Position numbers and translations under genes: made by a program
In this document: in pieces, positions 34,299 through 46,700 of the stretch
How positions within the stretch are numbered: the first letter of the stretch is position 1
How the letters are laid out: each line of letters begins with the position of its first letter
From: Euphorbia lathyris
Taxonomy: Eukaryota > Streptophyta > Magnoliopsida > Malpighiales > Euphorbiaceae
Assembly (NCBI RefSeq): GCF_963576675.1
Contig: NC_088911.1
Span: 76,599,256-76,663,255, forward strand
Reading direction: 5' to 3'
Length of the DNA: 64,000 nucleotides
Notes under the pieces: model-generated
The model's database searches: none
What the model was told of the DNA's origin: nothing
The model's input: the letters and a program-made list of their open reading frames with translations, nothing else

Positions 34299-36777
34299 CC
34301 TCCCAACAATATGCAAGACCAAACAATAACTTTCTTGCTTAAGGATATCTTAACCTGTCTTGCCGATAACGAGGCTTTTATAGGGATATGGGCCACAAAG
34401 TGGCTCAGTGAAATCGTCAACAGTAGGAGAGACAACTAGGTTCTTTCCTGACCAACACTAAGCAAAACCCACAGTAAAAAAAATAGAGAGTCCGGTCAAG
34501 CAGTGACTCTACGAAATGGTAAGGGTTCGAATCCATCAGTTTCTAACACGGACTTCCTACAATAGTCGCAAACACGAGAAAGTCGAGCTACTCCGACTAT
34601 AAACGTAGCAATGGTTTGAATTTCTTGAACCATTATTTATATGTATTATATTTATTTTTATTTTCGTTTTTATATTTTTCCATCTTTTATTTTTAAACAA
34701 TAATTAAAAATCATTAAAAATGAAAAACCCCTTAATATCCAAAATTAATTTTGATGTGAATCTACTTTACACGGCGTATGGAGTCGCATATACGCCGTGT
34801 AAAATAGAAAGGAAAAACAAGAAAAGAGTTTTTCTTTCCATGTTCGATTTGTTTTATGTTTTTTGTTTTGTACTTTTGGAATTAGTGCAAATTTTGTTAG
34901 TGCGGAGAGGTAGCGACACCCTCGCACGAGTGTTCGTGTGTGTTAATTCTTTTCAGTGTTTTGAATTGTTTTTTATATTTTTATGTTATTACAAATTTGT
35001 ATGTTTCGTGTGTTTCGTAATTTTTGTTAGTCATTCCGCAAAATTTTAATACATAATAACTAACTAAATAAATAATAAATAAATATATATATATATGTGT
35101 GTGTGTGTATGTATCTAAATAAATAGCTCAAGATTAAATCAAACCTACCACCACCTCCAAAATTTAGTTTCGTTATTTATCCTCAAAAATAAATAACTCG
35201 ATGCGAAGGATCGATTCAATTGAGAAATATTAAGTTTTGATTCCGAAACTAGGCAAGTTATGAGTAGACACAATTCACACCTAGAAAAAATGAATTCAAT
35301 AGTTCCAAATTCATGAGTTATTTTGTTAATTAGCCTTAAAAAGATAATAAAGACAGATTTTTTAATTTTTTTAAGAAACTCAAAAGCACAAAATAAACCC
35401 AAAATTATTGTGAAAGATTTTGAGCTAAAAAGAGTTCACACGAAAACTTTATTTCCTTCACAATTTTGAGAGCTTTTATTTTACTTGAGTTACAGAGTTT
35501 GCACTAAATATCGGGTTAAGTACATCTATTTCGGTATAAGAACGGTAGATGATAAAATGATCCCATTTAGACTAATTCTTTTCTATTGTTTTTTTGTTTG
35601 TTTTTCATAATCCTTAGAAAACTCATTTGAATCTATTAATTAATTTTCTTTCTCAATTCATTAACATTTAACCCATATTTTTCCTTATTTGAGCACTTGA
35701 AGAATCAAAACAATTGCATCAATCACATAAACGTCAAACTTCTAGCAAAAAGTGCAAAATTGCTACTGAAATAGTTTTTGTGCCACTCTCGAAAAACAAA
35801 ACAAAATAAAGTAAGAGTTTCAAGCTCTTTCGAGCACTTTCGGTCATTATCTTTCCAAATTGCTAGATATAACCAACAAATCATGATGCAAATTCGAAAA
35901 ATTGGTGCTGAAACTTGAGTCTCACAAATTAACTTCCAACCCGTCTAAAAAGCCTCAACCTCATTATAACCCCAATCTGAGATCATTTTTAATATTGTTT
36001 CAACCGTAACAAAGATGAAAAGACTCGGATAAACGTGCAAACTCATTGTGACTTTGTGTAAGTATAAAGGAAAGAGTATAAACACTCACCCACCTAAAAT
36101 TTGTGTGATCGAGTGAAATACCTTGATGAGGTGCAATCGAGTTTCCCATAAATAATCAATTTCTTTTAATATTCCCTATTAAGATTAAACAATGATATTT
36201 CAAAACGGGAATTTGGTAATCCTTTCGTTCACACAGATGCTCATTAAACTCTCCTCTTAAAATCTTGGTTTCGGAATCACACACTTAGTTAAATCGAGAA
36301 ATGGTTTGTTTCTCAATGTCTTAATCATTCGTTCTTCGACTAAAGCTTTAAAGACCGAGGAGGTTGATGGAGACGTTTTATCCTTATCTTTTAAGGTGAA
36401 TTGCGATTTATTCTTGAGCTAATAATGACGTTTAATGTTTAGCTTTTCATATATTTCAATAAATCAACGAGGTATAATAAAATGTGTACTTTCAGTTAAT
36501 TTTAATCATTTTAAATCTCGTTTCGTTAGTAAATAAATCAAATAATCTCGAGTCCAATGGTTGTATTTTACAGGCTTAAGGAACACACGAGACAAACAAA
36601 AGATACAGAAGGAACGCACCGTGCACCATGTAAAAGGAAGAAAATGCTCTTCGAGAGTCCCACTCGGCGTGTCATATATCTCACTCGGTGTGTGGATGTG
36701 AAGTGGACAAGACGACAATCAATAGAGACATTTACGGATAAGTTCCTTAGTCAACAAGCATCATCCTAGGTGTGGGA
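34299..36777. other. Non-coding interior of element C
   Basis: No gene. It contains the strong hairpin at 34766-34803, an (AT)n/(GT)n microsatellite at about 35083-35112, and, at 36650-36910 running into the 3' LTR, repeated CACTCGGCGTGTG / GGCGTGTGGATGG-like motifs of partly palindromic type. A tract AGGTGTGGGA just before 36778 resembles the Athila polypurine tract. Confidence 0.55.
34766..34803. repeat. Perfect 14-bp-stem hairpin in element C
   Basis: The arms TTTACACGGCGTAT (34766-34779) and ATACGCCGTGTAAA (34790-34803) are perfect complements around a 10-base loop, in otherwise AT-rich sequence 3' of gag. Confidence 0.88.
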
Positions 36778-38038
36778 TGACCCACATGGCGTGTGGATGG
36801 CCATATGGCGAGTGGGGAGCCTAAAACTGCTTTTCGAGCGTCGGATTTTGCCCAATTTGGGCCAGAAGCAAATCCACTCGTCATGTGAGGTAGCCACATG
36901 CCGAATGGGACCAAAATTCAGCATTTTGTGTGTGAAATGGCCGAAAAGAAATGTAATTATGATTTTGCCCTAGCTTGATTTATGTATAAATAGGAGTGCT
37001 CGACACTCAATTAGATATTCAGTTTTTGTGTAATAAAATCCTTACATTTTGAGAGCTTGTTGTAATTCTTCTGTTACCGTGATGAAGTTATGTTCCATTC
37101 GTATTTCCCAAGCTCGAGAGTTCCACCTTCGGATCCGAAGCGATGGTCTTGAGTCTGGTTAGCTAGTTCTGAAGGCTGATTCTTTTCTTTTTTTTTCCTT
37201 GTTAACTAGTTTGTACTCATTCTATATGCTATATTCGATTGTATTCCGCATTTACGCTTTTCAAAGTAATAATATATGATTACGATTTTCAATTTTATTA
37301 CACTTGTTAATATTTTTTTTAAGTTGTGCGCAATGCACTTACATTAAACAAATGAAGATTATATTAAAGAGAAAGAAAACCCTCACCCCACCCATGTGAT
37401 TCGAATCCATGACCTCTACGGTCATAGGTAAGCTCTCAACCAACAGGCTAAGAGCTTCACCACATACTTGTTAATATTTATTCATTGCTTTGATTCTCAT
37501 AATTGATTATTATGTATGTTGATTACAAACTCTAAAATCCATTAGGATTCACATAGGTGTTGTCTTACTAGAATTGACTACCCGAAAATCGTAGGAATTG
37601 ACGAGCCACGGAACTTACGGGTCCTATTTTCTGAACTTAAGAATTATAGTCGCCTTAAAAGGGAACCATGACCTAAGTAATTCACGGAGTTGGTCAGTTT
37701 ACATATAATCGTCTTTGCAAGAGTAAATTGTTACTCGTATATATTATGAAATATTGTTTTTCACATGTTGTAACTTAATGTCATCCGTATCATCCCATAA
37801 AAAATGTCTCACCTATAGTTTAGGAGCAGTTTATAACTGTCACCAAACCAACCTAAAGTATTCATTACCTAGATAACGTATAAAACCGAGTAGTTTAATA
37901 CTTATAGATATAAATCCTATGGATTCGATACCTGCACTTAACCAGATTTGTTACTTGATAACGATGAGGTACACTTATCCCTTAGTTAACGTTGGAGTAA
38001 GAATCACCTCGAGTGCATCGTTACTCCTCGACCCATTA
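36778..38038 (+). repeat. 3' LTR of element C (SINE inside)
   Basis: Homology with the 5' LTR runs from about 36975 (TATA box 36985-36992) to …GACCCATTA at 38038. The proposed start at 36778 (TGACCC after a polypurine-like tract) would give ~200 bp of U3 that is absent from the other LTR. About 164 bp is the SINE plus its duplication. Confidence 0.7.
37316..37465 (-). mobile_element. tRNA-derived SINE
   Basis: On the minus strand it reads TAGCCTGTTGGTTGAGAGC (box A-like) and GGATTCGAATCACATGG (box B-like), and ends in a poly-A-like tail (plus-strand T run at 37311-37320). The 14-bp direct duplication acttgttaatattt flanks it (37302-37315 and 37466-37479). The 5' LTR of element C has the unoccupied site. 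Confidence 0.88.
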
Positions 38039-38189
38039 ATAGGCCACACTACTAATATGTGCTAGCACAAAAATGATTATTATGATCACTATGATCAGAC
38101 ACTTGTCAAAACTAATCCCAAATGACCTAAAAAGATTTGGGTACCTAAGGCAACTTAAATGCTTTGCTGATTGGCTTGAGATGCACACA

Positions 38190-39315
38190 AGAATAAAAAA
38201 TGTGGTATATTGACAGCGCGTGCTTGAGGCACGTGACTGAAGATGAAACTCAATTCATCACACTTGAGCATAAACGAGGTGGAAATGTAAGTTTTAGAGA
38301 CAACAAGAAGGGAAATATAGCTGGATATAGATCTATTGGAACCAATCCTGCTATTGACAATGTCTCACTTGTCGAAGGACTGAAGTACAACCTTCTGAGT
38401 GTAGTTCAACTCTGTGACAGAGATAGAAAGGTTATCTTCGAATCTTTTGGATGCACAATTATTGACAGTAAGACAAATCAATCTATTCTTACTACTCTTA
38501 GGGTAGAAATGTTTTCATGTTGAATCCAGGGGATAAATTTTCAAAAGATATATGCTTAATCTCAAAGGAAGAAAATTTATGGCTATAACACAGAAGGCTT
38601 GGTCATTTGTTGAAGGATTGCCAACAGTCAAATTTGAAAAAGATCATTTGTGGAAAGCCTGTCAATTTGGAAAACAACTTAGAAAAACTTTCAAAAGCAA
38701 AAATGTTATTTTAACAAAACGTCGTTTAGAACTACTGTATTTGGATCTCTTTGGCCATGTCCAGCCTATGAGCATGGGTGGAAAGAGATACTCTCTAGTT
38801 GTAGTAGACTATTATTCTCGTTTCACATGAATCATCTTGCTCAGTAGCAAGGATGAATCATTTGAGAATTTCTTAGCACTTTATAAGAGAACTGAGAATG
38901 AAAAGGACCTAAAAATTGCTCATATGACAAGCGACAATGGTGAGAATTAAGAAATCAACCTTTTGAAGAATTCTGTGAACATAGAGGCATTGACCATATA
39001 ATTTTTATGCTCCTCAGACTCCTCAACAAAATAGGATAGTTGAGAGGAAGAATAGAACCTTAGCTGAAATGGCTAGGACAATGCTATGTATTGAATAGAG
39101 CTCTTATTAGACATATTATGAAAAAGACTCCCTACGAACTCTATAAAGGGCGTAAGTTTAAAATTGGTTATTTGAAAGCTTTCGATTGTAAATGTTTTAT
39201 CTTAAATACAAAAGACAGTCTTACCAAATTTGATTCAAAAGCTGATGAATCTATTTTCCTTGGATATTCAACACACAACAGAGCCTATAGAGTTTTCAAT
39301 AACTTACTCGACGTT
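38190..39315 (+). pseudogene. Ty1/copia protease-integrase remnant
   Basis: Readable pieces in order: WYIDSACLRHVTEDETQF (protease region, usual D-S-x-C/A style), FRDNKKGNIAGYRSIG, LVEGLKYNLLSVVQLCDRD, the GAG-pre-integrase tail (HLWKACQFGKQ), and integrase core pieces (YLDLFGHVQPMSMGG, VVVDYYSRF, HMTSDNG, TPQQN.IVERKNRTLAEMAR). Next come KTPYELYKGRKFKIGYLKAF and SIFLGYSTHNRAYRVFN. Many stops and frameshifts are present. There is no RT after it and no LTR was recognised. The wording suits Tork/SIRE-like copia lineages. Confidence 0.82.
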
Positions 39316-39329
39316 GAGGGAGCATGGGC

Positions 39330-39600
39330 TAAGCACCTAATGATGTCATTTGTTCGTACAGAACTACGTCGCACTCAGCCACAAAGAAAGCCCCATTATC
39401 CCTTACATATGGCTTAAAGTGTACGTTACCCTCTGAAATCAAACTCAAGTCACTAAGGGCAAGTACAATGAAGAGACCAACATATACGCGTTAAAAGATT
39501 TTAATGACCGCTTAGAAAAAGCTCGCCTCCAAACTATAATGAAGTTTGATAAACTAATCGTGGCTCTAAGGATTCAATATCCTCCTCCATTTCTAGATAT
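39330..39600 (+). pseudogene. Tat-type integrase C-terminal fragment
   Basis: Across two frames: HYPLTYGLKCTLPSEIKLKS then EETNIYALKDFNDRLEKARL. This is the pattern found after the integrase core of Tat/Ogre-like gypsy elements (…PFSLxYGxExVLPxEI…). It is degraded and in plus orientation, so not obviously part of the LTR element that follows. Confidence 0.5.
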
Positions 39601-39750
39601 AGGTCATGATCGACCTATTGCAATCGATATGCCTTTTCCTCTATGGCTCTTTAGACTCTAGTTGTAGGGAGTGTGTTGATGGAAGGGAACTACATGAAAT
39701 TGTTTAAGCGAGTCATTGCTATATTAGTCCAAGTTCACTGCACCGCCATT

Positions 39751-40232
39751 TGTAAACCTAGAATTGGATAGAAACAAAGCCAAAAGGGGACCAGAGTCTG
39801 ACCAACCCACTCCGATGCCCAAATCAGATTTGTATGTAGACCTGAGGATGATTACAACAGTTAATCAAGATGTAATGTAAGCTTAATGAATGAATGAAGT
39901 AGTCGTACCTTGAGTAGTCACTTACTCTATTTATACTATGATCGAGTTGTGAGAGACAGTTACAAGCTTAGGGCGGGGCAAGCTACATGTCACCTGTTGA
40001 TAGGTGAACGTGTGTCCGTATACCAAAGCTCGGTATTCCTTAAGCCCACTTGACCCATGATTTACGAGATTGAGTATGATTTTTGTAACAGGTGGATCAT
40101 TGATGGGGTCTAAGGGGACTTTTCGGGCCAAGGCCCTAAAACTGGATTGTGATGACTCCACATGTTCTTTTTCTGGAATAGCGAGACTTCGTAACTATTG
40201 CGTTCACATTGATATCACTAAATATGATATCA
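39751..40232 (-). repeat. Tat-type LTR, minus orientation
   Basis: Bounded by TG…CA (39751 and 40232). A TATA box lies on the minus strand (TATAAATA, near 39931) and a primer-site-like TGGCGGTGCAGTGAAC follows at about 39733-39748. The order of blocks matches 1105-1538. No target duplication was seen, so it is a truncated copy or a rearranged solo LTR. Confidence 0.5.
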
Positions 40233-40510
40233 ACAATTAAACCAAATAGAATTTAAATATTTTTTTATTATTATTATCTTAGAAAAAAAATATTCCAATG
40301 GAACCAAGGGTTTCAAAATGAAAGTAGATAAGGAATGGAAAAAACTGAAAATGAGTTTTTGACCCTCTCATTAGCTGGGCGGGCCCCTCATTTACTTGCT
40401 TACTTCCTTTCATTTGCCTTCTCAAATAGCAACTTATTTAATAAAAATAAATAAAGAAAAGGCGTCTGCATCTTTTCCCTATCCCTCTCCTCTGCTGCAC
40501 CGCATTTTCA

Positions 40511-40523
40511 ACCCTAACCCTAA
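40511..40523 (+). promoter_or_regulatory. Telo-box in the kinase gene leader
   Basis: ACCCTAACCCTAA (two units) lies ~200 bp before the kinase ATG, in a CT-rich leader. Such short telomere-like motifs are common near plant transcription starts of housekeeping genes. A (CCTTTTTTT)n tract follows at about 40578-40612. Confidence 0.5.
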
Positions 40524-40720
40524 CCTCCATTTTCTCTTCCATATACACAACTTAACTTAAATCGGAGCTTCGATTTTCCTTTTTTTCCTTTTTTTCCTTT
40601 TTTTCCTTTTTTCTTGAAATATTTCTCTGGAGGAAATGAATAGCTCAATCTCACTATAATGATCAACGGGGAATTGCTTTTGTTTTTTCTTTTAGAGCGC
40701 CGATCACATGGGCTTAAGCG

Positions 40721-43700
40721 ATGCCTGAGCTTCGCAGTCGTGTACGGAGAGGCTGTGCTGGGCTAGCGCCGCTAAATAGGCAACCGGAAGAGTCTCCGCA
40801 GCAACAAAATTGTGTCAAAACTTGTGCTGCCGTAGCTAAAGAAAGAAAGAGACCCAGGACTAGATTAGAAACGAGAAGATTGAATAGGCAGGGGAAAGGG
40901 GATAATAAGGTGATTGTAGCATCAGAAAGAAACGATTGTGATTTTTTGAATTTGGAGAGGAAAAATAAGGGGAAGAAGATTTTGGCTGCTGTTGCTGTTG
41001 AACACAAGAAAGACATCCTTGATAAGGCAAACGTTGGTGTAATGGGTGACGATAGTGGTGGTTTGAGTGCCAATAAGGCTGTTGGCCAGGACGAGGAAGG
41101 GAGTACCGCACCTTTCCCTGAAAAGGTACATGTTTTTGGATGTATCTTTTCAGTTCGTGTCCATTTATCATTATTGTTGCCTCCTTTTGAATTCTCGTTC
41201 TAATTGTGAATATTTGTGTCATAAATTGGATTTCTGTTCTGTTCCTGGTTTCTATCCAATATCACCACTGTTCTTGATGAATTTCCTCTGGTGTTTTTGG
41301 CCAATTATATATTTATAGCTTTTATGCTTTTGCTCATTGTCGTGTTTTAACTACTTTGATTATATGGTAGTTTGTTTAGCTGGGATTTTGTTGGTTTTCT
41401 TTGTTGTTGTGTCAAGAGTTTTTGAGTGCTAATTAATTAGCCTGGATGCATATTTATGGTGCTTTCATTCAGTGAAGTTTGAACATTCCATATGAGAGTT
41501 ATCTGTGGAACCTTCTCTTGGTTATAGTTAGTGTTGCTTTGGTGATTGTCGCTGCTGGATTGTCATTGCTAGAGTATCATTCAATATCGGGTGGCCTTGT
41601 AGTTATTCTTGTCTGCTAATTTAATATTAGTCTGTCCTTCTATTTTAAAAAATACATACTTTTTTTCCAAATCAACTACTTAGTCCTTCCATCCAGAATT
41701 CTTTTAGTCAAAAGTTAAATTTTATACAAAATGTCATGTATAACAAGTTTGGTGTTTGGACGCACAGAATTCTAGACAGAGGGACTAAGTAGTTCATTTT
41801 GAAAAATTCAGGGACTCCATAATCTTTTACAAAATGTCATGTATAACAAGTTTGATGTTTCGACGCACAGAATTCTAGACAGAGGGACTAAGTAGTTCAT
41901 TTTGAAAAATTCAGGGACTCCATAATCTATTCTTTGAAATAGAAGGAGCAACTCGGGGACTAATAAATTATTTACCATTATTATTTGATCTCTTGGCTTT
42001 AGGTATATGTAAGGGTCTTTTGGAAATGTTTTTACCTTTGTTGTTGATTTTGGGAGAGTACACCAGTATATATTTATGTATGTGCGCATGATGCTTCTGT
42101 TTTTATTCTTTTTGCTAAAACTGGTTCTACTTTTGCACTGGTCTTTGATCATTAGAAATGTACTTCTGTTTTTCTGAGCTTTATACAGCATATTCAGATA
42201 CTAATATTGCAAGTTGTCTCTGGTAATTATAGAAGGCTTATTATTTTCTTTCCTAAGGTTCAAGTGGGAGGATCACCTTGGTACAAAGTTGAAAGGAAGT
42301 TGGGTAAAGGTGGGTTTGGTCAGGTGTTTGTTGGTCGTCGTGTAGGTGGAAATGAACGAGGTCCTGGTCTCCTCGAGGTAAAATGGTACTGTTGTTATCT
42401 CCTTATATAGTATCAAAGCTTTTTCATGTCATAACTTTCTTTTTTTTTTCTCCAAAATGTTTTCTTTAAGGTGGCTTTGAAATTTGAGCATAGAAACAGT
42501 AAAGGTTGTAGTTATGGTCCCCCATACGAGTGGCAAGTTTATAAGTAAGTTCTTTCATCTTCTTGTCTCTTTGTGAGGCCAATTTTGTATTTATTATTTG
42601 TATTTTTTTTTCTTTATCCATCACCCATTTTTGTTCTACAGCACTCTTGGTGGTAGCCATGGGGTGCCCAGAGTACACTATAAGGGAAGGCAAGGGGATT
42701 ATTATGTCATGGTATGATCTAGAATCTTATGTTTTTTCACCTTCTCATTTTTATCTGTTGATTTAATTTTTACTCATGCATTTCCAGGTTATGGACATGC
42801 TAGGGCCTAGCCTTTGGGATGTATGGAATTCTTCTGGGCAGGCGTGAGGATTTAAAGCATTTACTCTTGTATTTGCTTTTATGTTCTTGCATGTTTTCTT
42901 TTTCTCTTTCTCCTTGCATGTGGTTTCTTTTCCTATATTGCTGATAAATCCCGTTTAGCTCACCTATTTGTACTATTAATAAACCTTAAATGTTTTGAAT
43001 GTAGATTTCTACTTTATTATCCTTTGGATATGTGCATGTAATTTTTTTTTAATTTTTTAATTTTCTTTCTCTTCTTTTTTGTACATAGAATGTCCTCAGA
43101 GATGGTGGCATGTATTGCTGTTGAATCTCTATCAATCTTAGACAAGATGCATTCGAGGGGGTATGTGAGTTTTGTGCAATTATCAAATTGAGGTTATATA
43201 TTGTTTTCCTGATCAAAATATGCGTTCACAATTTGAAATTAGAGGCACAATTTTTTTATTCCAGTTTCAAAAATATTGCTTTATCAAAATTTAGATTCAT
43301 CCTTTTTATTGTTTTAGCTATGTGCATGGAGATGTAAAGCCGGAGAACTTCTTACTTGGTCAGCCAGGTTCATCACAAGAGAAGAAGTTATTTCTTGTTG
43401 ACCTTGGATTAGGTGATAAATTGTCTTCTTTCTGAAGTATTTAATTTAATTCAGTTCATGATCCTTTAATATTATTACACATGATGCTATCATACAACAG
43501 CTACCAAGTGGCGAGATGGTCCTAGTGGACAACACGTCGAATATGACCAACGACCTGATATGTTCAGGTAAGAGCATGGGGTCTTATTGTCAATCCAATT
43601 GATTGGTCATTGCTCATGATCTTTTCCTTTTTGATATTGCTAGGGGGACTGTTCGATATGCTAGTGTTCATGCTCACTTGGGAAGAACTGCTAGTAGGAG

Positions 43701-46700
43701 GGATGATCTTGAATCTCTAGCATATACACTTATCTTCCTGCATCGGGGAAGATTGCCGTGGCAAGGTTATCAGGTATAGCAATACTCGCTACGACATGCA
43801 TGCATGCATACTTGTTGTATGCAGGTAAATTATACACCCATGGCCGTTATGACCATTAAACTTCAAAATGTAACATAAAGGCCACTCAACTTTACACTTT
43901 CTAATATTATGGCCACTAAACTTCAATCACGGCTCAAAATGACCATTGACGATCTCAAAATAAAAAATTCGAAGAATTGATGATATTCTAAGCAACTTTA
44001 ATTCTTCAAAATTTTCGTTTTGAGGTCATTTAGGTGTTGTTTGTTTAGAATGCGGTTTCATGGTAAATGTCGTTCTAAACAACTTTAATTCTTGAACATT
44101 TCCATTTTGTGTTGTGTTAGTTAAAGTTTAGTGGCCATAATGTTAGGAAGTCTAAAGCTGAGTGGATTTTATGTTACCTTTTGAAGTTTAGTGGTGATAC
44201 CGTGAAAATGAGTAAAGTTTAGTGGCCATGAGTGTAATTTACCCTGTTATATGCATATACAAGTGCAATGTATTGGTAGGTTTCCTTGTTAGAATTATAT
44301 GCTGAAACTTCTCACATTTATGTTTATTTTAAATATACTATAGGGTGACAACAAGTCCTTCTTAGTTTGCAAAAAGAAGATGGCAGTGTCTCCTGAAATG
44401 TTGTGTTGCTTTTGTCCTCCACCTCTTAAGCAATTTCTTGAAATTGTGGTGAATATGAAATTTGATGAAGAACCAAACTATTCCAAGTTAATCTCTTTGT
44501 TTGAGGGTCTACTAGGACCAAATCCAGCTATAAGGCCCATAAACACCGAGGGTGCTCAAAAGGTAACTGCAATGCAATTGAATTTTTATCCTTCCCATTA
44601 TTTTTTTTGGCTTGTATAATTATATCTCGTACATTCTATCAGATCATCTGCCAAGTTGGTCAAAAGCGTGGTAGGTTGAATATTGAGGAAGATGATGATG
44701 GGCAACCTAGGAAGAAGGTCCGATTAGGAGTACCTGCCACACAATGGATTTCTATTTACAATGCTAGGTTACCAATGAAACAAAGGTGGGGCTCTGTACT
44801 TTTTTGTCCAGAAATGGTTGATTTGTTTGCAAAGATTTTAAGTTACTTGGGAGCTGTAACTATGTTGTGGTCTTATTCTTGAAGTTTGATAAGCTAATTG
44901 TTGGATTGATGTCTTATTTACACATCATTGAAGTCTTTTTAATTAGTAGGATCTATGTGCATATCGTTAAAATTTAGTTCTATATAAATACAATCTAAGA
45001 ACAGTAGTATTGTTGGAACTATTAGTATTTCACTGATTTGAAATTTAACATTCACAAGTTTAAGCAAATAGTAATGGCTTAATGCTTCTCCAGCCCCCTT
45101 AACTTGTCCAAATTGGTCATTTTACCCCTCCAACTCATCGAATGTCCTATTTACCCCCTTAACTCCATAAAAATGGTATTTCTCACCCCCTTAACTTGTC
45201 CAAATTTGTCATTTTACCCCTTCTCAACTCATCGAATATCCTATTTACCCCCTTAACTCCATAAAAGTGGTATTTCTCACCACTTATGATCTTATTTACC
45301 CTCTTAACTCCATAAAAATGGTATTTCTTATCCCTTTATAATAGTCAAAAAAGTTGAAAAGAGAAAGAACGAATAAAAAATACAAATAACAAGAACATTA
45401 ATATAAACAAGTTAAATACATTATATGTAGGGATAATGTACCAAAATAGGCCTATGATGTTTAGGAAAGTATCAATTTAGGTTCCACTTACAAAATAGCA
45501 TAAATATAGGTTTAATGTTTAAAAAAAGTTATCAATTTAGGCTTCGATAACGGATTGTAAGGGGTGAAAAATACCACTTTTATGGAGTTAAGGGGGGTAA
45601 ATAGAACATTCTATAAGTTGGGGGGATAAATGGACAAGTTGAGGGGGTGAGAAATACCACTTTTATGGAGTTAAGGGGGTAAATAGGACATTTGATGAGT
45701 TGAGGGGGTAAAATGATCAATTTGGACAAGTTAAGGGGGCTGGGGAAGCATTAGGCCAATAGTAATTGATCTATAAACAATCAAATCATTCACTATTAAT
45801 AGTAAGAGAATTATCTAAATTTGCACATGTAGTTGGATTTCTTTTCTTTGAATGAGTGTAAGTGTTCTTCTGGCTGTTTGATTAATGATTATGAACATAG
45901 TTGTCAAATCGGATTGGACTCTTGAATCGAAATCCTCTTTTGTGACTCTCTGTGACTCGTGAATCTAACCGTAAGATTCAGTTCAAATTCACAATATTAT
46001 AAAAAAAATAAAATGTGTTAAAAAACTTGAAAGCACTAAATCAATTATGGCAATTTTTAACAACCGTCCATGTCTTGGCTGGATGAAATTGTGGCAGTAG
46101 GAATAGTATTTTTTTTTTATCTTTTTTAATTTCTTCATTTTCTTATTTTAGTTTTACTTTCCTCCTTTTACACCCTAGCACTGACTTGTTGCTGCCGCCT
46201 CAAATCCAGCCCTCACTTTCCTTCTTAAATTCTCCATTAGTTTCTGCTTTCCATTCAAGAAGACATAGTTTCTATTTTTGTCTCCTTTTTCTTAAATTCA
46301 CCTTTAGTTACTGCTTTCCATTCAAGAAGACCTAGTTTCCATTTTTCTCTTCTTTTTCTTAAATTCTCCATTAGTTTCTGCCTTCCATTCAAGAAGCCCT
46401 TGTTTCCATTTTTGTCTCCTTTTTTCTTAAATTCTCCAGTAGTTTCTGCTTTCTATTCAAGAAGACCTAGTTTCCATTTTTGTCTCCTTTTTCTTAATAC
46501 CAACCATGAATTTCTCCCTTAATATCTGCTTTCCTTTTTCTTAACACCAAGCGTGATTTTCTCCCTTAATTTCTGCTTTCCTTTTTCTTAACGCCAAACA
46601 TGATTTTCTCCCTTAATTTCTGCTTTTTTTTTTTTTTTTTTTTTCTAAAATTTGTGGACGGCTGATTTATAGCCTCCGCCCCTGATCATTAGCCATGTCC

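Larger units (their letters stand above)
31680..38038 (+). mobile_element. Gag-only Athila-like retrotransposon C
   Basis: Homologous LTRs (31680-32885 and about 36778-38038) flank a gag remnant (33065-34298) and about 2.4 kb of non-coding DNA. No protease, RT or integrase is visible. A degenerate Athila-type primer site (TTGCTCCGTTGCCGGAGA, near 32892) follows the 5' LTR. The 5' LTR matches the 3' LTR only from just before the TATA box, so its U3 has been lost or replaced. No matching target duplication was found. Each LTR later gained a different insertion. Confidence 0.78.

Noticed and set aside
34500..34545. GGTTCGAATCC-like box B sequence in element C (possible tRNA or SINE)
   Set aside because: No matching box A at the right spacing, no cloverleaf, no tail or flanking duplication.
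40511..40523. Telomere-like repeat
   Set aside because: Only two units, next to a gene leader; a telo-box motif is a better explanation than an interstitial telomere.
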